Shown in pieces: positions 5,587 to 11,919 of a DNA stretch of 11,919 nucleotides (position 1 is its first letter; each line of letters starts with the position of its first letter). Below the pieces are notes generated by a model that had not been told where the DNA came from, did not search any database, and saw nothing but the letters and a program-made list of their open reading frames with translations. The stretch is from Gammaproteobacteria bacterium (lineage in GTDB: Bacteria; Pseudomonadota; Gammaproteobacteria; S144-34): NCBI GenBank assembly GCA_015487895.1, contig WFOW01000193.1:1-11919 (forward strand). Direction: 5' to 3'. The translations under genes were made by a program, and so were the position numbers.

Positions 5587-5647
5587 TCAGACTTGGAGCG
5601 TCTCGTCCGGCGAGCCTGCCCGGTCGCCGCCCGCCTCCAGCCAGGCC
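5587..5647 (-). pseudogene. Remnant of an asnB-like 3' end
   Basis: Read on the minus strand, 19 codons from 5646 encode AWLEAGGDRAGSPDETLQV and then TGA (5589-5587). The last 16 residues of the intact AsnB at 7031-9022 are AWLEAGGDRAGAPAEA. The first 30 bases are identical to 7053-7082, and the similarity continues codon by codon (DRAG-S/A-P-D/A-E) before the ends diverge. No upstream coding similarity to AsnB is visible between 5648 and the ATPase stop at 5685. This is best read as the tail of a former or second asnB allele left after recombination. It directly abuts the promoter of TA module 3. Confidence 0.6.
5618..5647. repeat. 30-bp direct repeat, copy 1 (flanks the ATPase gene)
   Basis: These 30 bases are identical, in the same orientation, to 7053-7082. 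The identity stops exactly at both ends (T versus C on the left, C versus T on the right). The interval between the copies contains a single complete gene, the DUF4143 ATPase, plus the last bases of asnB. Confidence 0.9.
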
Positions 5648-5684
5648 CCCACGGTGCGTCCGCACGCGCTCCCAGCGCCCGCTC

Positions 5685-6869
5685 TCAGCTACCCTCTCCC
5701 TCGGTCAGCGTCTCCCAGAGATCCCCTGCGCGAAGCGGATTGAAGACGCGCACCCCCTTGATAGCGAACCGTTCCGCGCCGTCGTAGAGAACGGCACCCG
5801 GGGCGATACCCTCGAGCCCCAGGGCCCGGAACCGCTCCAGCCCCTTCAGGAAGTCGGGCGAGAAGGTGGAGGCCGACTTGATCTCGACGGGGACCAGCCT
5901 GCCTCCCTCCCGGATCAGCAGATCGACCTCGTTGCCGTGGGAGTCGCGGTAGAAGTACACCTCGGGCCTGATCCCCCGGTTGAGCGCCCCCTTCACGACG
6001 TCGGCGATCACGAGGCTCTCGTACAGGCTGCCGCGCAGCGGATCGCGGGCCGCCTGCTCCTCGGTGCGGATGCCCAGCAGGAAGGCGGCGAGCCCCACGT
6101 CCGTGAAGTAGATCTTGGGCGACTTGACGACGCGCTTGCGCACGTTCGCATGGAAGGACGGCAGCTCGAACACCACGTACGAGGCCTTCAGCACCGACAG
6201 CCAGCTCCGGATCGTCGTCGCCGACACGCCAACGTCGTTCGAGAGGGAAGAAAGGTTGACCACCTGCCCCACACGTCCCGCCAGCAAGGTGAGAAACCGC
6301 TGGAACTGCGAAAGGTCGCGCAGGTTGATCAAGGCCCGCACGTAGCGCTCGACGTAGGTCTGCAGATAGCCGTTGAAGAACCTGCGCGGCTCCAGGCCCT
6401 CCTCGTGCACCCGCGGAAAGAACCCCTTGACGACCAGATCGAACGCCCTCCAGTCCCGCCCGTAGCGGCGCAGCTCGGAAAGGGAGAACGGCCACAGCGT
6501 GAGCATGGCGGTCCTGCCCGCGAGGGACTGGCTGATCGCCTCGTGGAGCCGCGGCTGATGGCTGCCGGTGAGGATGAACATGCCGGGCCGGCCGGCCTCG
6601 TCCACGAGTCCCTGTATGTACGACAGCAGCTCCGGCAGGCGCTGGACCTCGTCCAGGATCGCCCCGTCCGGTGCCTGGCCCAGGAAGCCGCGCGGATCGG
6701 CCTCGGCCGCGGCCCGCACGTCCGGATACTCCAGCGAGAAGTACGGCTTGTGAGGGAAAGCCGACCGGACGAGGGTGGTCTTGCCCGACTGGCGGGGCCC
6801 CATGATCGTGACCACGGGATACTCCGCGGCTGCAGCCAGCAGCTCCGGGCGGATGTCGCGCTCGATCAT
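5685..6869 (-). CDS. AAA ATPase with C-terminal DUF4143 domain
   Basis: This 394-residue cytoplasmic protein is of the common ATPase family that pairs an AAA_14 P-loop domain with DUF4143. Visible are MIERDIRPELL at the start, Walker A GPRQSGKTTL (24-33), Walker B AILDEVQRLPEL (D73, E74), the sensor-like FILTGSHQPRL (98-108), and a winged-helix-like stretch SSLSNDVGVSATTIRSWLSVL (207-227). The C-terminal part reads SPKIYFTDVGLAAFLLG, then NEVDLLI (E314, D316) and VPVEIKSA (E329, K331), a PD-(D/E)xK nuclease-like arrangement. ATG 6869 is chosen because the upstream extension has no family similarity and contains the likely promoter. The biological role of the family is not established; members are widespread in accessory DNA. 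A direct repeat flanks the gene. Confidence 0.93.
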   Translation of the reverse strand: MIERDIRPELLAAAAEYPVVTIMGPRQSGKTTLVRSAFPHKPYFSLEYPDVRAAAEADPRGFLGQAPDGAILDEVQRLPELLSYIQGLVDEAGRPGMFILTGSHQPRLHEAISQSLAGRTAMLTLWPFSLSELRRYGRDWRAFDLVVKGFFPRVHEEGLEPRRFFNGYLQTYVERYVRALINLRDLSQFQRFLTLLAGRVGQVVNLSSLSNDVGVSATTIRSWLSVLKASYVVFELPSFHANVRKRVVKSPKIYFTDVGLAAFLLGIRTEEQAARDPLRGSLYESLVIADVVKGALNRGIRPEVYFYRDSHGNEVDLLIREGGRLVPVEIKSASTFSPDFLKGLERFRALGLEGIAPGAVLYDGAERFAIKGVRVFNPLRAGDLWETLTEGEGS

Positions 6870-6876
6870 GGCGCCG

Positions 6877-6930
6877 AGTATATGTGAAAAACGAAAGTTG
6901 AACCACACATCTTCACAAAACACATGTTTT
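6877..6930 (-). promoter_or_regulatory. AT-rich promoter/operator region of the ATPase gene
   Basis: The -10 candidate TATACT (6882-6877 on the minus strand) ends seven bases before ATG 6869, which predicts a very short or absent leader. Upstream is a perfect inverted repeat AAAACA-CA-TGTTTT (6917-6930), and ATGTGT occurs twice on the minus strand. It is the longest AT-rich stretch in the right half of the window. No clear -35 was found. The ATPase or an outside regulator could bind the inverted repeat. Confidence 0.4.
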
Positions 6931-6994
6931 CACCACCGGCTCCAGCACGCATCGCGGGCTCACGGGCCTGCACCCGGATGCTCGCCGGCCTGCG

Positions 6995-7010
6995 GCCGCC
7001 GGACGGCGGC
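6995..7010 (-). terminator. Possible hairpin downstream of asnB
   Basis: GCCGCC (6995-7000) and GGCGGC (7005-7010) pair around a four-base loop, 20 bases past the asnB stop. There is no T-run on the minus strand, and such short GC stems are common here, so this is a weak terminator candidate. The rest of 6931-7030 holds no gene that I can support. Confidence 0.3.
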
Positions 7011-7030
7011 TGGCGCCTCCCCAGAAGGAA

Positions 7031-9022
7031 TCAAGCCTCGGCGGGAGCCCCCGCCCGGTCGCCGCCCGCCTCCAGCCAGGCCTGGAACATGAGCACGTCC
7101 CAGAGCCAGTACTGCCAGCTCCCGCGCCCGGCCAGGTGCTCGCGCCAGATGCGCCGCACCGGGGCGGGATCCAGATAGCCCTCGCGCCGCAGCCGCCCCT
7201 CGTCCAGCAGGGTCTCGGCCCAGTCGCGAAGGGGCCCGCGCAGCCACTCCTCGATGGGCACGCCGAAGCCCATCTTCGGGCGCTCGACCAGCGCGGGCGG
7301 CACGTAGCGGTGCAGGATGCGCCGCAGCAGCCACTTGCCCTTGCCGTCGCGGAGCTTCAGCGAGACCGGCACCCGCCAGGCGGTCTCCACCACACGGTGG
7401 TCGAGGAAGGGCGCGCGGGTCTCCAGGCTCACCGCCATGGCGGCCCGGTCCACCTTGACCAGGATGTCGTCCGGCAGGTAGGTCACGCCGTCGAGATACA
7501 TCATGCGCTCGAGGAAGGTGGGCAGCGCCGGCTGGCGGGCGGGGTCGCTGAGCACGGTGGCGGGCTCCTCGGCGCCCAGCACCAGCGTCGCCGGATCGTC
7601 CCAGTGGGAGACCAGCTTGAGGTAGATCCCGGCGGGACCGGCCCGCCGCAGCACCTCGGCCAGCTTGTGCATCTTGGTGCCCGGATTGCGCTGGCGCAGC
7701 CGCAGCGGCATCAGCGGCGCGAGCAGCACGAATGCCCGCTCCCAGGCCCGAGCCGGCACCGCCTCAATCAGGCGGGCGAGCCCGGCGCGCAGCGAACCCG
7801 GCAGGAGACGGCTCCGCCGCCAGATGCCGAGGGCCCACACATAGCGGTTGTAGCCGCCGAAGAGCTCGTCGCCCGCATCGCCCGACAGCGCCACCGTCAC
7901 ATGCGCGCGGGCGAGCCGCGAGACGAGGAAGGTCGGGATCTGCGAGGCGTCGGCGAAGGGCTCGTCCCAGGTCTCGGGCAGGCGCGGGATCACCTCCATG
8001 GCCTCCCGCGGCGTCACGTAGAGCTCGGTGTGGTCCGTGCCCAGGTGGCGGGCGACGCGCGCGGCGTCCTCCGCCTCGTTGTAGGCGGCCTCGCGGAAGC
8101 CGATGGTGAAGGTGCGCACGGGGCGGTCGCCCAGCTCCTGCATGAGCGCCACCACCGTCGAGGAGTCGATCCCGCCCGAGAGGAAGGCGCCGAGCGGCAC
8201 GTCGGCCACCATCTGGCCCGCGAGGCTGCGCCGTAGCGCCGCCTCCACCGCTTCGGCACAGGTCCCGGGATCCTCCGGAAGCGGATCGGCGAGGCCCGCC
8301 CGCACCGCGTCGAGCAGCGACCAGTAGGGCCGGGGCTCCGGCCAGCTCCCGGGCGCGGACCGCAGGTCGAAGCGCACCATGCAGCCCGGCGGGAGCTTGC
8401 GCACGCCGGCATGGATGGACCAGGGCGCCGGCACGTAGTTATGGCGGAAGTACAGGGTCAGCGCCCCGCGGTCGACGGCCCCGGTCCAGCCCGGCACCCG
8501 GCGCAGCGCCTTGAGCTCCGAGGCGAAAGCCAACGCGCCGCCGACCCAGCCGTAGTAGAGAGGCTTCTCGCCCATGCGGTCGCGCACGAGCCACAGCGCC
8601 CGCTCCCGGCGGTCCCAGAGGGCGAAGGCGAACATCCCAACGCAGCGGCGAAGCGCACCCTCCAGGCCCCAGGCCTCGACCGCCGCGAGCAGCACCTCTG
8701 TGTCCGAGTGCCCGCGCCACTGCGGGGCCAGGCCCGCGCGCTCGAGCTCGCGCCGGATCTCGCGGAAGCTGTAGATCTCGCCGTTGTAGGCGACCACGTA
8801 GCGCCCGGAGGCCGAGACCATGGGCTGGCGCCCCTCGGGGCTGAGGTCGATGACGGCCAGCCGCCGGTGCCCGAGCGCCACACCCGCCTCCGCGTCGACC
8901 CACGTGCCGGCGTCGTCGGGCCCGCGGTGCGCGAGCGCGGCGGCCATGGTGCCGGCCAGGCGCTCCAGCGCCGCCGCGTCCCGGCGTGTCGCCGGGTCGA
9001 GGATGCCCGCAAGGCCGCACAC
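7031..9022 (-). CDS. asnB: Glutamine-hydrolysing asparagine synthetase-like amidotransferase
   Basis: The 663-residue two-domain enzyme matches the glutamine-dependent asparagine synthetase family, which releases ammonia from glutamine and transfers it to an ATP-activated carboxylate. The start is GTG 9022, fixed by the nucleophile Cys2 (MCGLAGILDP). The glutaminase domain (2 to about 190) shows HRGPDDAGTW, GHRRLAVIDLS, NGEIYSF (80-86) and D107 in HSDTEV. The synthetase domain (about 230-620) shows the PP-loop LSGGIDSSTVV (281-291), ALSGDAGDELFGGYNRY and the conserved end KGKWLLRRIL. In polysaccharide loci such proteins (for example WbpS) are thought to amidate sugars or precursors, and its place beside galU and a flippase favours that role. 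The true substrate is unknown. Its last 11 codons recur at 5618-5647. Confidence 0.95.
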   Translation of the reverse strand: MCGLAGILDPATRRDAAALERLAGTMAAALAHRGPDDAGTWVDAEAGVALGHRRLAVIDLSPEGRQPMVSASGRYVVAYNGEIYSFREIRRELERAGLAPQWRGHSDTEVLLAAVEAWGLEGALRRCVGMFAFALWDRRERALWLVRDRMGEKPLYYGWVGGALAFASELKALRRVPGWTGAVDRGALTLYFRHNYVPAPWSIHAGVRKLPPGCMVRFDLRSAPGSWPEPRPYWSLLDAVRAGLADPLPEDPGTCAEAVEAALRRSLAGQMVADVPLGAFLSGGIDSSTVVALMQELGDRPVRTFTIGFREAAYNEAEDAARVARHLGTDHTELYVTPREAMEVIPRLPETWDEPFADASQIPTFLVSRLARAHVTVALSGDAGDELFGGYNRYVWALGIWRRSRLLPGSLRAGLARLIEAVPARAWERAFVLLAPLMPLRLRQRNPGTKMHKLAEVLRRAGPAGIYLKLVSHWDDPATLVLGAEEPATVLSDPARQPALPTFLERMMYLDGVTYLPDDILVKVDRAAMAVSLETRAPFLDHRVVETAWRVPVSLKLRDGKGKWLLRRILHRYVPPALVERPKMGFGVPIEEWLRGPLRDWAETLLDEGRLRREGYLDPAPVRRIWREHLAGRGSWQYWLWDVLMFQAWLEAGGDRAGAPAEA
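7053..7082. repeat. 30-bp direct repeat, copy 2 (inside the asnB 3' end)
   Basis: This segment is identical to 5618-5647. It encodes AWLEAGGDRAG near the AsnB C-terminus. See the remnant at 5587-5647. Confidence 0.9.
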
Positions 9023-9028
9023 GATTCA

Positions 9029-9068
9029 GGCCCCGGACACGCCGGGGCCGCGCCCGAGGCGCGGCCCC
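9029..9068 (-). promoter_or_regulatory. Two mutually exclusive hairpins in the galU-asnB spacer
   Basis: An 11-bp perfect stem, GGGGCCGCGCC (9044-9054) with GGCGCGGCCCC (9058-9068), has a three-base loop. An 8-bp perfect stem, GGCCCCGG (9029-9036) with CCGGGGCC (9042-9049), has a five-base loop. They share 9044-9049, so only one can form at a time. In transcription order the 11-bp stem forms first. The 8-bp stem ends seven bases before the asnB GTG and would cover its G-rich upstream region. No T-run follows either stem, so this is more likely an RNA switch, mRNA-stability element or weak terminator than a standard intrinsic terminator. The pairing is seen; the function is inferred. Confidence 0.5.
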
Positions 9069-9096
9069 GTCAAGCCGTCCGCCATAGCCACGAGCC

Positions 9097-10041
9097 CTAT
9101 CCGCGCCGCCCGCTTCCCGCTGCCATGCCCGGCGCCGCGACGGGCGTCCGCACCTCGCCGCCGCCTTCGCAGCGGGCCCGCAGCAACGCCCGGAAAGGCT
9201 CACCGAGCTGGGGGTGCTTGAGTGCGAAATCCACGTTCGCCTCCAGGTAGCCCAGCTTGGAGCCGCAGTCGTAGCGCCGCCCCTCGAAGCGGTAGGCGTA
9301 GACGGGCTCCTCCTCCAGCAGGCGCGCGATGGCGTCCGTGAGCTGGATCTCGCCGCCGGCGCCGCGCGGCGTCTCGCGCAGGAGCTGCATGATGCGCGGG
9401 CTCAGGATGTAGCGGCCCACCACCGCCAGGTTGGAGGGCGCCTCGTCCGGACGGGGCTTCTCCACGATGCCCCGGATCCGCCCGATGCGCTCGTCCACCG
9501 CCTCCACCTGCACGATCCCGTACTTCTCCGTGTCGGCGGGGTCCACCTCCTCCACGGCGATCACCGAGCCGCCGTGGCGCTCGTGCACCGCGACCATCTG
9601 CTCGAGGCAGCTCCGTGCGCCCCCGTCGATCAGGTCGTCGGCGAGCAGCACCGCGAAGGGATCCCCCTCCACCACGGGCGCGGCGCACAGCACCGCATGG
9701 CCCAGACCGAGCGCCTCGGGCTGGCGCACGTACACGCACGCCACCCCCTCCGGCACCACGCCCCGGACCATGGCCAGGAGCCCGGTCTTGCCGCGCCGCT
9801 CCAGCTCCGCCTCGAGCTCGTAGTTCTTGTCGAAGTGGTCGGCGATGATGGCGCGCTTGCTGCTCGAGGTCACGAAGATCAGCTCGTCGCAGCCCGCCGC
9901 GATCGCCTCCTCCGCCGCGTACTGGACCAGCGGCTTGTCCACGATCGGGAGCATCTCCTTGGGGGTGTTCTTGGTGGCGGGCAGGAACCGGGTCCCGAGC
10001 CCCGCCACCGGAAAGACGGCCTTCCTGATGCGTCCGCTCAT
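9097..10041 (-). CDS. galU: UTP-glucose-1-phosphate uridylyltransferase
   Basis: The 314-residue enzyme makes UDP-glucose from UTP and glucose-1-phosphate in the cytoplasm, supplying LPS, capsule and exopolysaccharide synthesis. The nucleotide-binding loop is clear: [21 protein letters not shown] (12-32, with R18 and K28), then VDKPLVQY, the LLADDLID segment with the metal-binding acids, EKYGIVQVE, and [23 protein letters not shown], followed by [13 protein letters not shown]. The length is close to E. coli GalU (302). ATG 10041 is chosen because GGAG lies five bases upstream; a GTG at 10047 would remove that spacing. It lies 101 bases after the flippase stop and 74 before the asnB start on the same strand, so the three genes could be one operon with internal signals. 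Confidence 0.96.
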   Translation of the reverse strand: MSGRIRKAVFPVAGLGTRFLPATKNTPKEMLPIVDKPLVQYAAEEAIAAGCDELIFVTSSSKRAIIADHFDKNYELEAELERRGKTGLLAMVRGVVPEGVACVYVRQPEALGLGHAVLCAAPVVEGDPFAVLLADDLIDGGARSCLEQMVAVHERHGGSVIAVEEVDPADTEKYGIVQVEAVDERIGRIRGIVEKPRPDEAPSNLAVVGRYILSPRIMQLLRETPRGAGGEIQLTDAIARLLEEEPVYAYRFEGRRYDCGSKLGYLEANVDFALKHPQLGEPFRALLRARCEGGGEVRTPVAAPGMAAGSGRRG

Positions 10042-10076
10042 GCGCACTCCAACCCTCCCTCGTGCCGTACGGACCG

Positions 10077-10082
10077 ATTATT
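10077..10082 (-). promoter_or_regulatory. Weak -10-like site upstream of galU
   Basis: AATAAT (10082-10077 on the minus strand) is the only AT-rich hexamer in the 101-base flippase-galU spacer and lies 35 bases before ATG 10041. TTGAAG upstream is too far away (24-base spacer) to be a normal -35. A galU promoter is possible but not well supported. Confidence 0.25.
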
Positions 10083-10142
10083 CCACATGGGCACCACCCC
10101 CGCCCGCTTCAAGGGCACTGCGTCCGCCGGAGGCCGCCCGTC

Positions 10143-11489
10143 TCAGCCCGGCGGCGCCCCACCGAAGCCCTCCCGGGGCGAGGCCCGCGCGTACCACCGG
10201 CGCGGCAGCGGCAGCGCCGTAGGGTTCACGCCGAGGCGCCGCATCACCTCGCGCGCCAGCGCCACGTTCCACGCGACGAGCCCGAGCGCCACCGCCAGCG
10301 CCGCGCCCACTGCACCCAAGGACGGCGCCAGCACGAGCAGCAGGGCCAGTGTCAGAGCCCCCGAGGCTGCGAACCAGCGCATCACCACGCGCTGGTGGCC
10401 CGTCATGTTGAGTATGACACCCACGGAGCCCATCGCCGCGTTGACGAGCTGGCCCAGGGCAAGGATGGCAAGCGGCAGCGCGCCCGCGCGGAAGGGCTCG
10501 CCGAAGGCGAGCGCCATCAGCCCGTCACCCCATATCACCAGCACCGCGACGGTGGGCACGGCGCAGGCCAGGACCAGCGCCGCGGTGGCCCGGACGGCGC
10601 GCTGAAGACGCTCACGGTCGCCTTCCGCATGGAGCCGCGCGACCAGGGGCTGGAGCGGCGCGTTCACCACCCCGAGCAGGAAGATCGCCAGCGCGGCGAG
10701 CTGCGAGGCCGCCCGATAGGCACCGACCTCTGCATCGTCGCGGAAAGCCCCCAAGACCAGCACGTCCGCCTGGCCATTGGCCATGGCAAGAAGCCCGATC
10801 CCGGCGAAGGGCAGCGCCTCACGCAGCCACCCGGCCGGAACCTCGGGCCGCGCCACGCGCACGTCTCCGGGCAACGCCCGCCAGGCCAGCACCGCCATGA
10901 CAGCCGCACCGGCCCACAGCACCACCGCGTAGAGCACTACCGCAGCCGAGGGATCAACCTGCATGCCCATGGCACCTGCCAGTGCCAACGCTCCCAGCAG
11001 CAACCAGGGTTTTAGCATTTCCCCGCTCTGGGAGAGAACCACCCGGTGCAAACCCGACAGAATTGCCGCGAAACCCGCGCCTAGCACCATGGCCGGCACC
11101 AAGACGGCACCCCAGGCCACGGTGACTCCCGCCTCCCCTGCCCAAGATCCCGCAACGAAAGCGACAGCGAGCGCCAGCGCCGCTCCGGCTGCCGTCCTCA
11201 GCGCTGCGCGAAGCAGCCCGCGCACCGACGCCGCCTGGCCGGCGGCGAGCCTCGCCGCGACTTCCCTGGTGAGCAGACCCTGAAGCCCCCAAGCGGGAGC
11301 CGCTGCGATAGCCGTCGCTGCTGCAGTCACGAATGCAAACTGCCCGTATCCCTCGGCCCCCAGCGTGCGTGCGAACACCATGGCCATGGCGACCTGGCCC
11401 ACCGCACCTGCCACACGCAGCGCGAAGCTCCCGCCCACACCGACGGCAAGATAGGCCCCGACCGATCGCCCCTGCCGCTGACCGCCCAA
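10143..11489 (-). CDS. Wzx-like polysaccharide flippase (MOP/PST family membrane protein)
   Basis: The 448-residue integral membrane protein has about twelve or more hydrophobic spans. Its N-terminal block ALRVAGAVGQVAMAMVFARTLGAEGYGQFAFV is the PST/Wzx signature (a LARxLGxxxYG motif). Such proteins flip undecaprenyl-linked repeat units across the inner membrane for O-antigen or exopolysaccharide assembly. The only start upstream of the first membrane span is TTG 11489, with AAAGGG a few bases before it and an in-frame TGA just upstream at four codons, so the N-terminus is fixed within narrow limits but uses a rare codon. It is followed by galU and asnB on the same strand, and its 5' end lies 52 bases from the truncated PIN toxin. 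Transported substrate unknown; the symbol wzx is not assigned because orthology cannot be judged. Confidence 0.9.
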   Translation of the reverse strand: MGGQRQGRSVGAYLAVGVGGSFALRVAGAVGQVAMAMVFARTLGAEGYGQFAFVTAAATAIAAAPAWGLQGLLTREVAARLAAGQAASVRGLLRAALRTAAGAALALAVAFVAGSWAGEAGVTVAWGAVLVPAMVLGAGFAAILSGLHRVVLSQSGEMLKPWLLLGALALAGAMGMQVDPSAAVVLYAVVLWAGAAVMAVLAWRALPGDVRVARPEVPAGWLREALPFAGIGLLAMANGQADVLVLGAFRDDAEVGAYRAASQLAALAIFLLGVVNAPLQPLVARLHAEGDRERLQRAVRATAALVLACAVPTVAVLVIWGDGLMALAFGEPFRAGALPLAILALGQLVNAAMGSVGVILNMTGHQRVVMRWFAASGALTLALLLVLAPSLGAVGAALAVALGLVAWNVALAREVMRRLGVNPTALPLPRRWYARASPREGFGGAPPG

Positions 11490-11541
11490 ACCGCCCTTTC
11501 AGCCCAAGAACCCGCCGCGTCTCGTCACGAAGGCCCCGCGC

Positions 11542-11715
11542 TCACCAGAGGCTTCGCACACGCGGGCAATCCAGCAGGCGCGCATCTTTCGTCATAAGCG
11601 TCGCACCCAGCTCGCGCGCCGTGGCCACGATCATGCGATCCGCCGGGTCCTCGTGCGGGCCACCAGGCAGCACCGCCGCGACACGTGCGATCCCGGTCGT
11701 GACCGGCATGATCAC
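11542..11715 (-). pseudogene. PIN toxin with in-frame deletion of its N-terminal half (module 4)
   Basis: A 57-residue frame starts at GTG 11715, which overlaps the antitoxin stop as GTGA (four bases), exactly as in module 2. After MI the sequence jumps to MPVTTGIARVAAVLPGGP, then HEDPADRMIVATARELGATLMTKDARLLDCPRVRSLW, the C-terminal half of a VapC-type PIN protein of about 125-130 residues. The first aspartate (usually LDTHxLLWW) and the second acid are gone; D23, D26 and D44 remain. About 70-75 residues appear deleted in frame, keeping the coupled start. It cannot be a normal PIN nuclease and is most likely a decayed toxin. A short protein could still be made and bind the antitoxin. Confidence 0.75.
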
Positions 11716-11919
11716 CGAGCCGCCTTCCACCCGTCCTCCGCGACGGGCTCGAGCGGGTCGCGATAGTCGAGCACGTTGCCGCACAGCAGCGCGCGGGGAT
11801 CCGGCTCGCGCGGCACATAGCGCTCGAGCCGCAGCACCGGCCGCCCCCGATCCGTGATGACCAAGGTCTCCCCGGTCTCCTCCACCTCCCGGAACCAGGC
11901 GAGCGCACGCGCCTTGAAC
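11712..11919 (-). CDS. Phd/YefM-type antitoxin of module 4 (N-terminus outside the window)
   Basis: Sixty-eight residues are visible, starting FKARALAWFREVEETGETLVITDRGRPVLRLERY, the Phd/YefM fold minus its first residues, which lie beyond the right edge. The C-terminal tail LLCGNVLDYRDPLEPVAEDGWKAAR looks complete and has the toxin-wrapping pattern of the group. The stop TGA (11714-11712) overlaps the toxin GTG. The antitoxin seems intact while its toxin is not, a common end state of TA decay. Confidence 0.8.
   Translation of the reverse strand, partial: FKARALAWFREVEETGETLVITDRGRPVLRLERYVPREPDPRALLCGNVLDYRDPLEPVAEDGWKAAR

Noticed and set aside
4797..6887. 696-codon open frame on the plus strand
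   Set aside because: It runs antisense to TA module 3 and the ATPase, both of which have clear domain motifs. Its composition is Pro/Arg/Ala-rich with no recognisable domain.
7136..10605. Several 279-463-codon plus-strand frames opposite asnB, galU and the flippase
   Set aside because: They are antisense shadows in GC-rich DNA. None shows family motifs, whereas the minus-strand proteins are unmistakable.

Overview
The window is very GC-rich DNA. It looks like the chromosome of a high-GC gammaproteobacterium. The support for this is a divergent uvrB / class I aminotransferase pair, a tRNA-Asn(GUU) gene with encoded CCA just beyond it, and a surface-polysaccharide gene group on the far side. 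In Pseudomonas aeruginosa the O-antigen locus lies between himD (ihfB) and a tyrB-type aminotransferase, next to tRNA-Asn and uvrB, so the gene order resembles that locus. Genus and species cannot be named from the sequence.

Layout from left to right. 1-1166 is the N-terminal 388 residues of UvrB (minus strand, running off the left edge). 1236-2426 is a PLP-dependent aspartate-type aminotransferase (plus strand), divergent from uvrB and converging on a toxin gene at a hairpin that contains both stop codons. 2437-3112 is a toxin-antitoxin (TA) pair, ribbon-helix-helix antitoxin then PIN toxin. 3308-3383 is tRNA-Asn with its own promoter. 3458-4083 is a second TA pair (Phd-type antitoxin, PIN toxin). 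4210-4770 is an orphan FimT/GspH pseudopilin with a GRVR motif. 4867-5573 is a third Phd/PIN pair whose toxin seems to lack one acidic active-site residue. 5685-6869 is an AAA ATPase with a DUF4143 C-terminus. 7031-9022, 9097-10041 and 10143-11489 are AsnB-type amidotransferase, GalU and a Wzx-like flippase, read in the order flippase, galU, asnB. The right edge holds a fourth TA pair, with a partial Phd antitoxin and a toxin that has lost its N-terminal half. Everything except the aminotransferase and the tRNA is on the minus strand.

UvrB, the aminotransferase, tRNA-Asn and GalU are housekeeping genes. The flippase, GalU and AsnB fit a lipid-linked surface polysaccharide pathway: nucleotide-sugar supply, amidation of a sugar or precursor, and export of the repeat unit. 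The four PIN modules and the DUF4143 ATPase are accessory genes inserted between these genes.

The most notable structure is a remnant of an asnB-like 3' end at 5587-5647. It shares 30 identical bases with the real asnB end at 7053-7082, so the ATPase gene is bracketed by a direct repeat. This looks like the scar of a recombination event at the edge of the polysaccharide locus. Other notable items are two mutually exclusive hairpins between galU and asnB, a TAGCTA double palindrome upstream of one antitoxin, and a 57-residue in-frame-deleted PIN toxin. I found no clear evidence of a wholly new system. The cluster is best described as a PIN/ATPase accessory hotspot next to tRNA-Asn and a polysaccharide locus.
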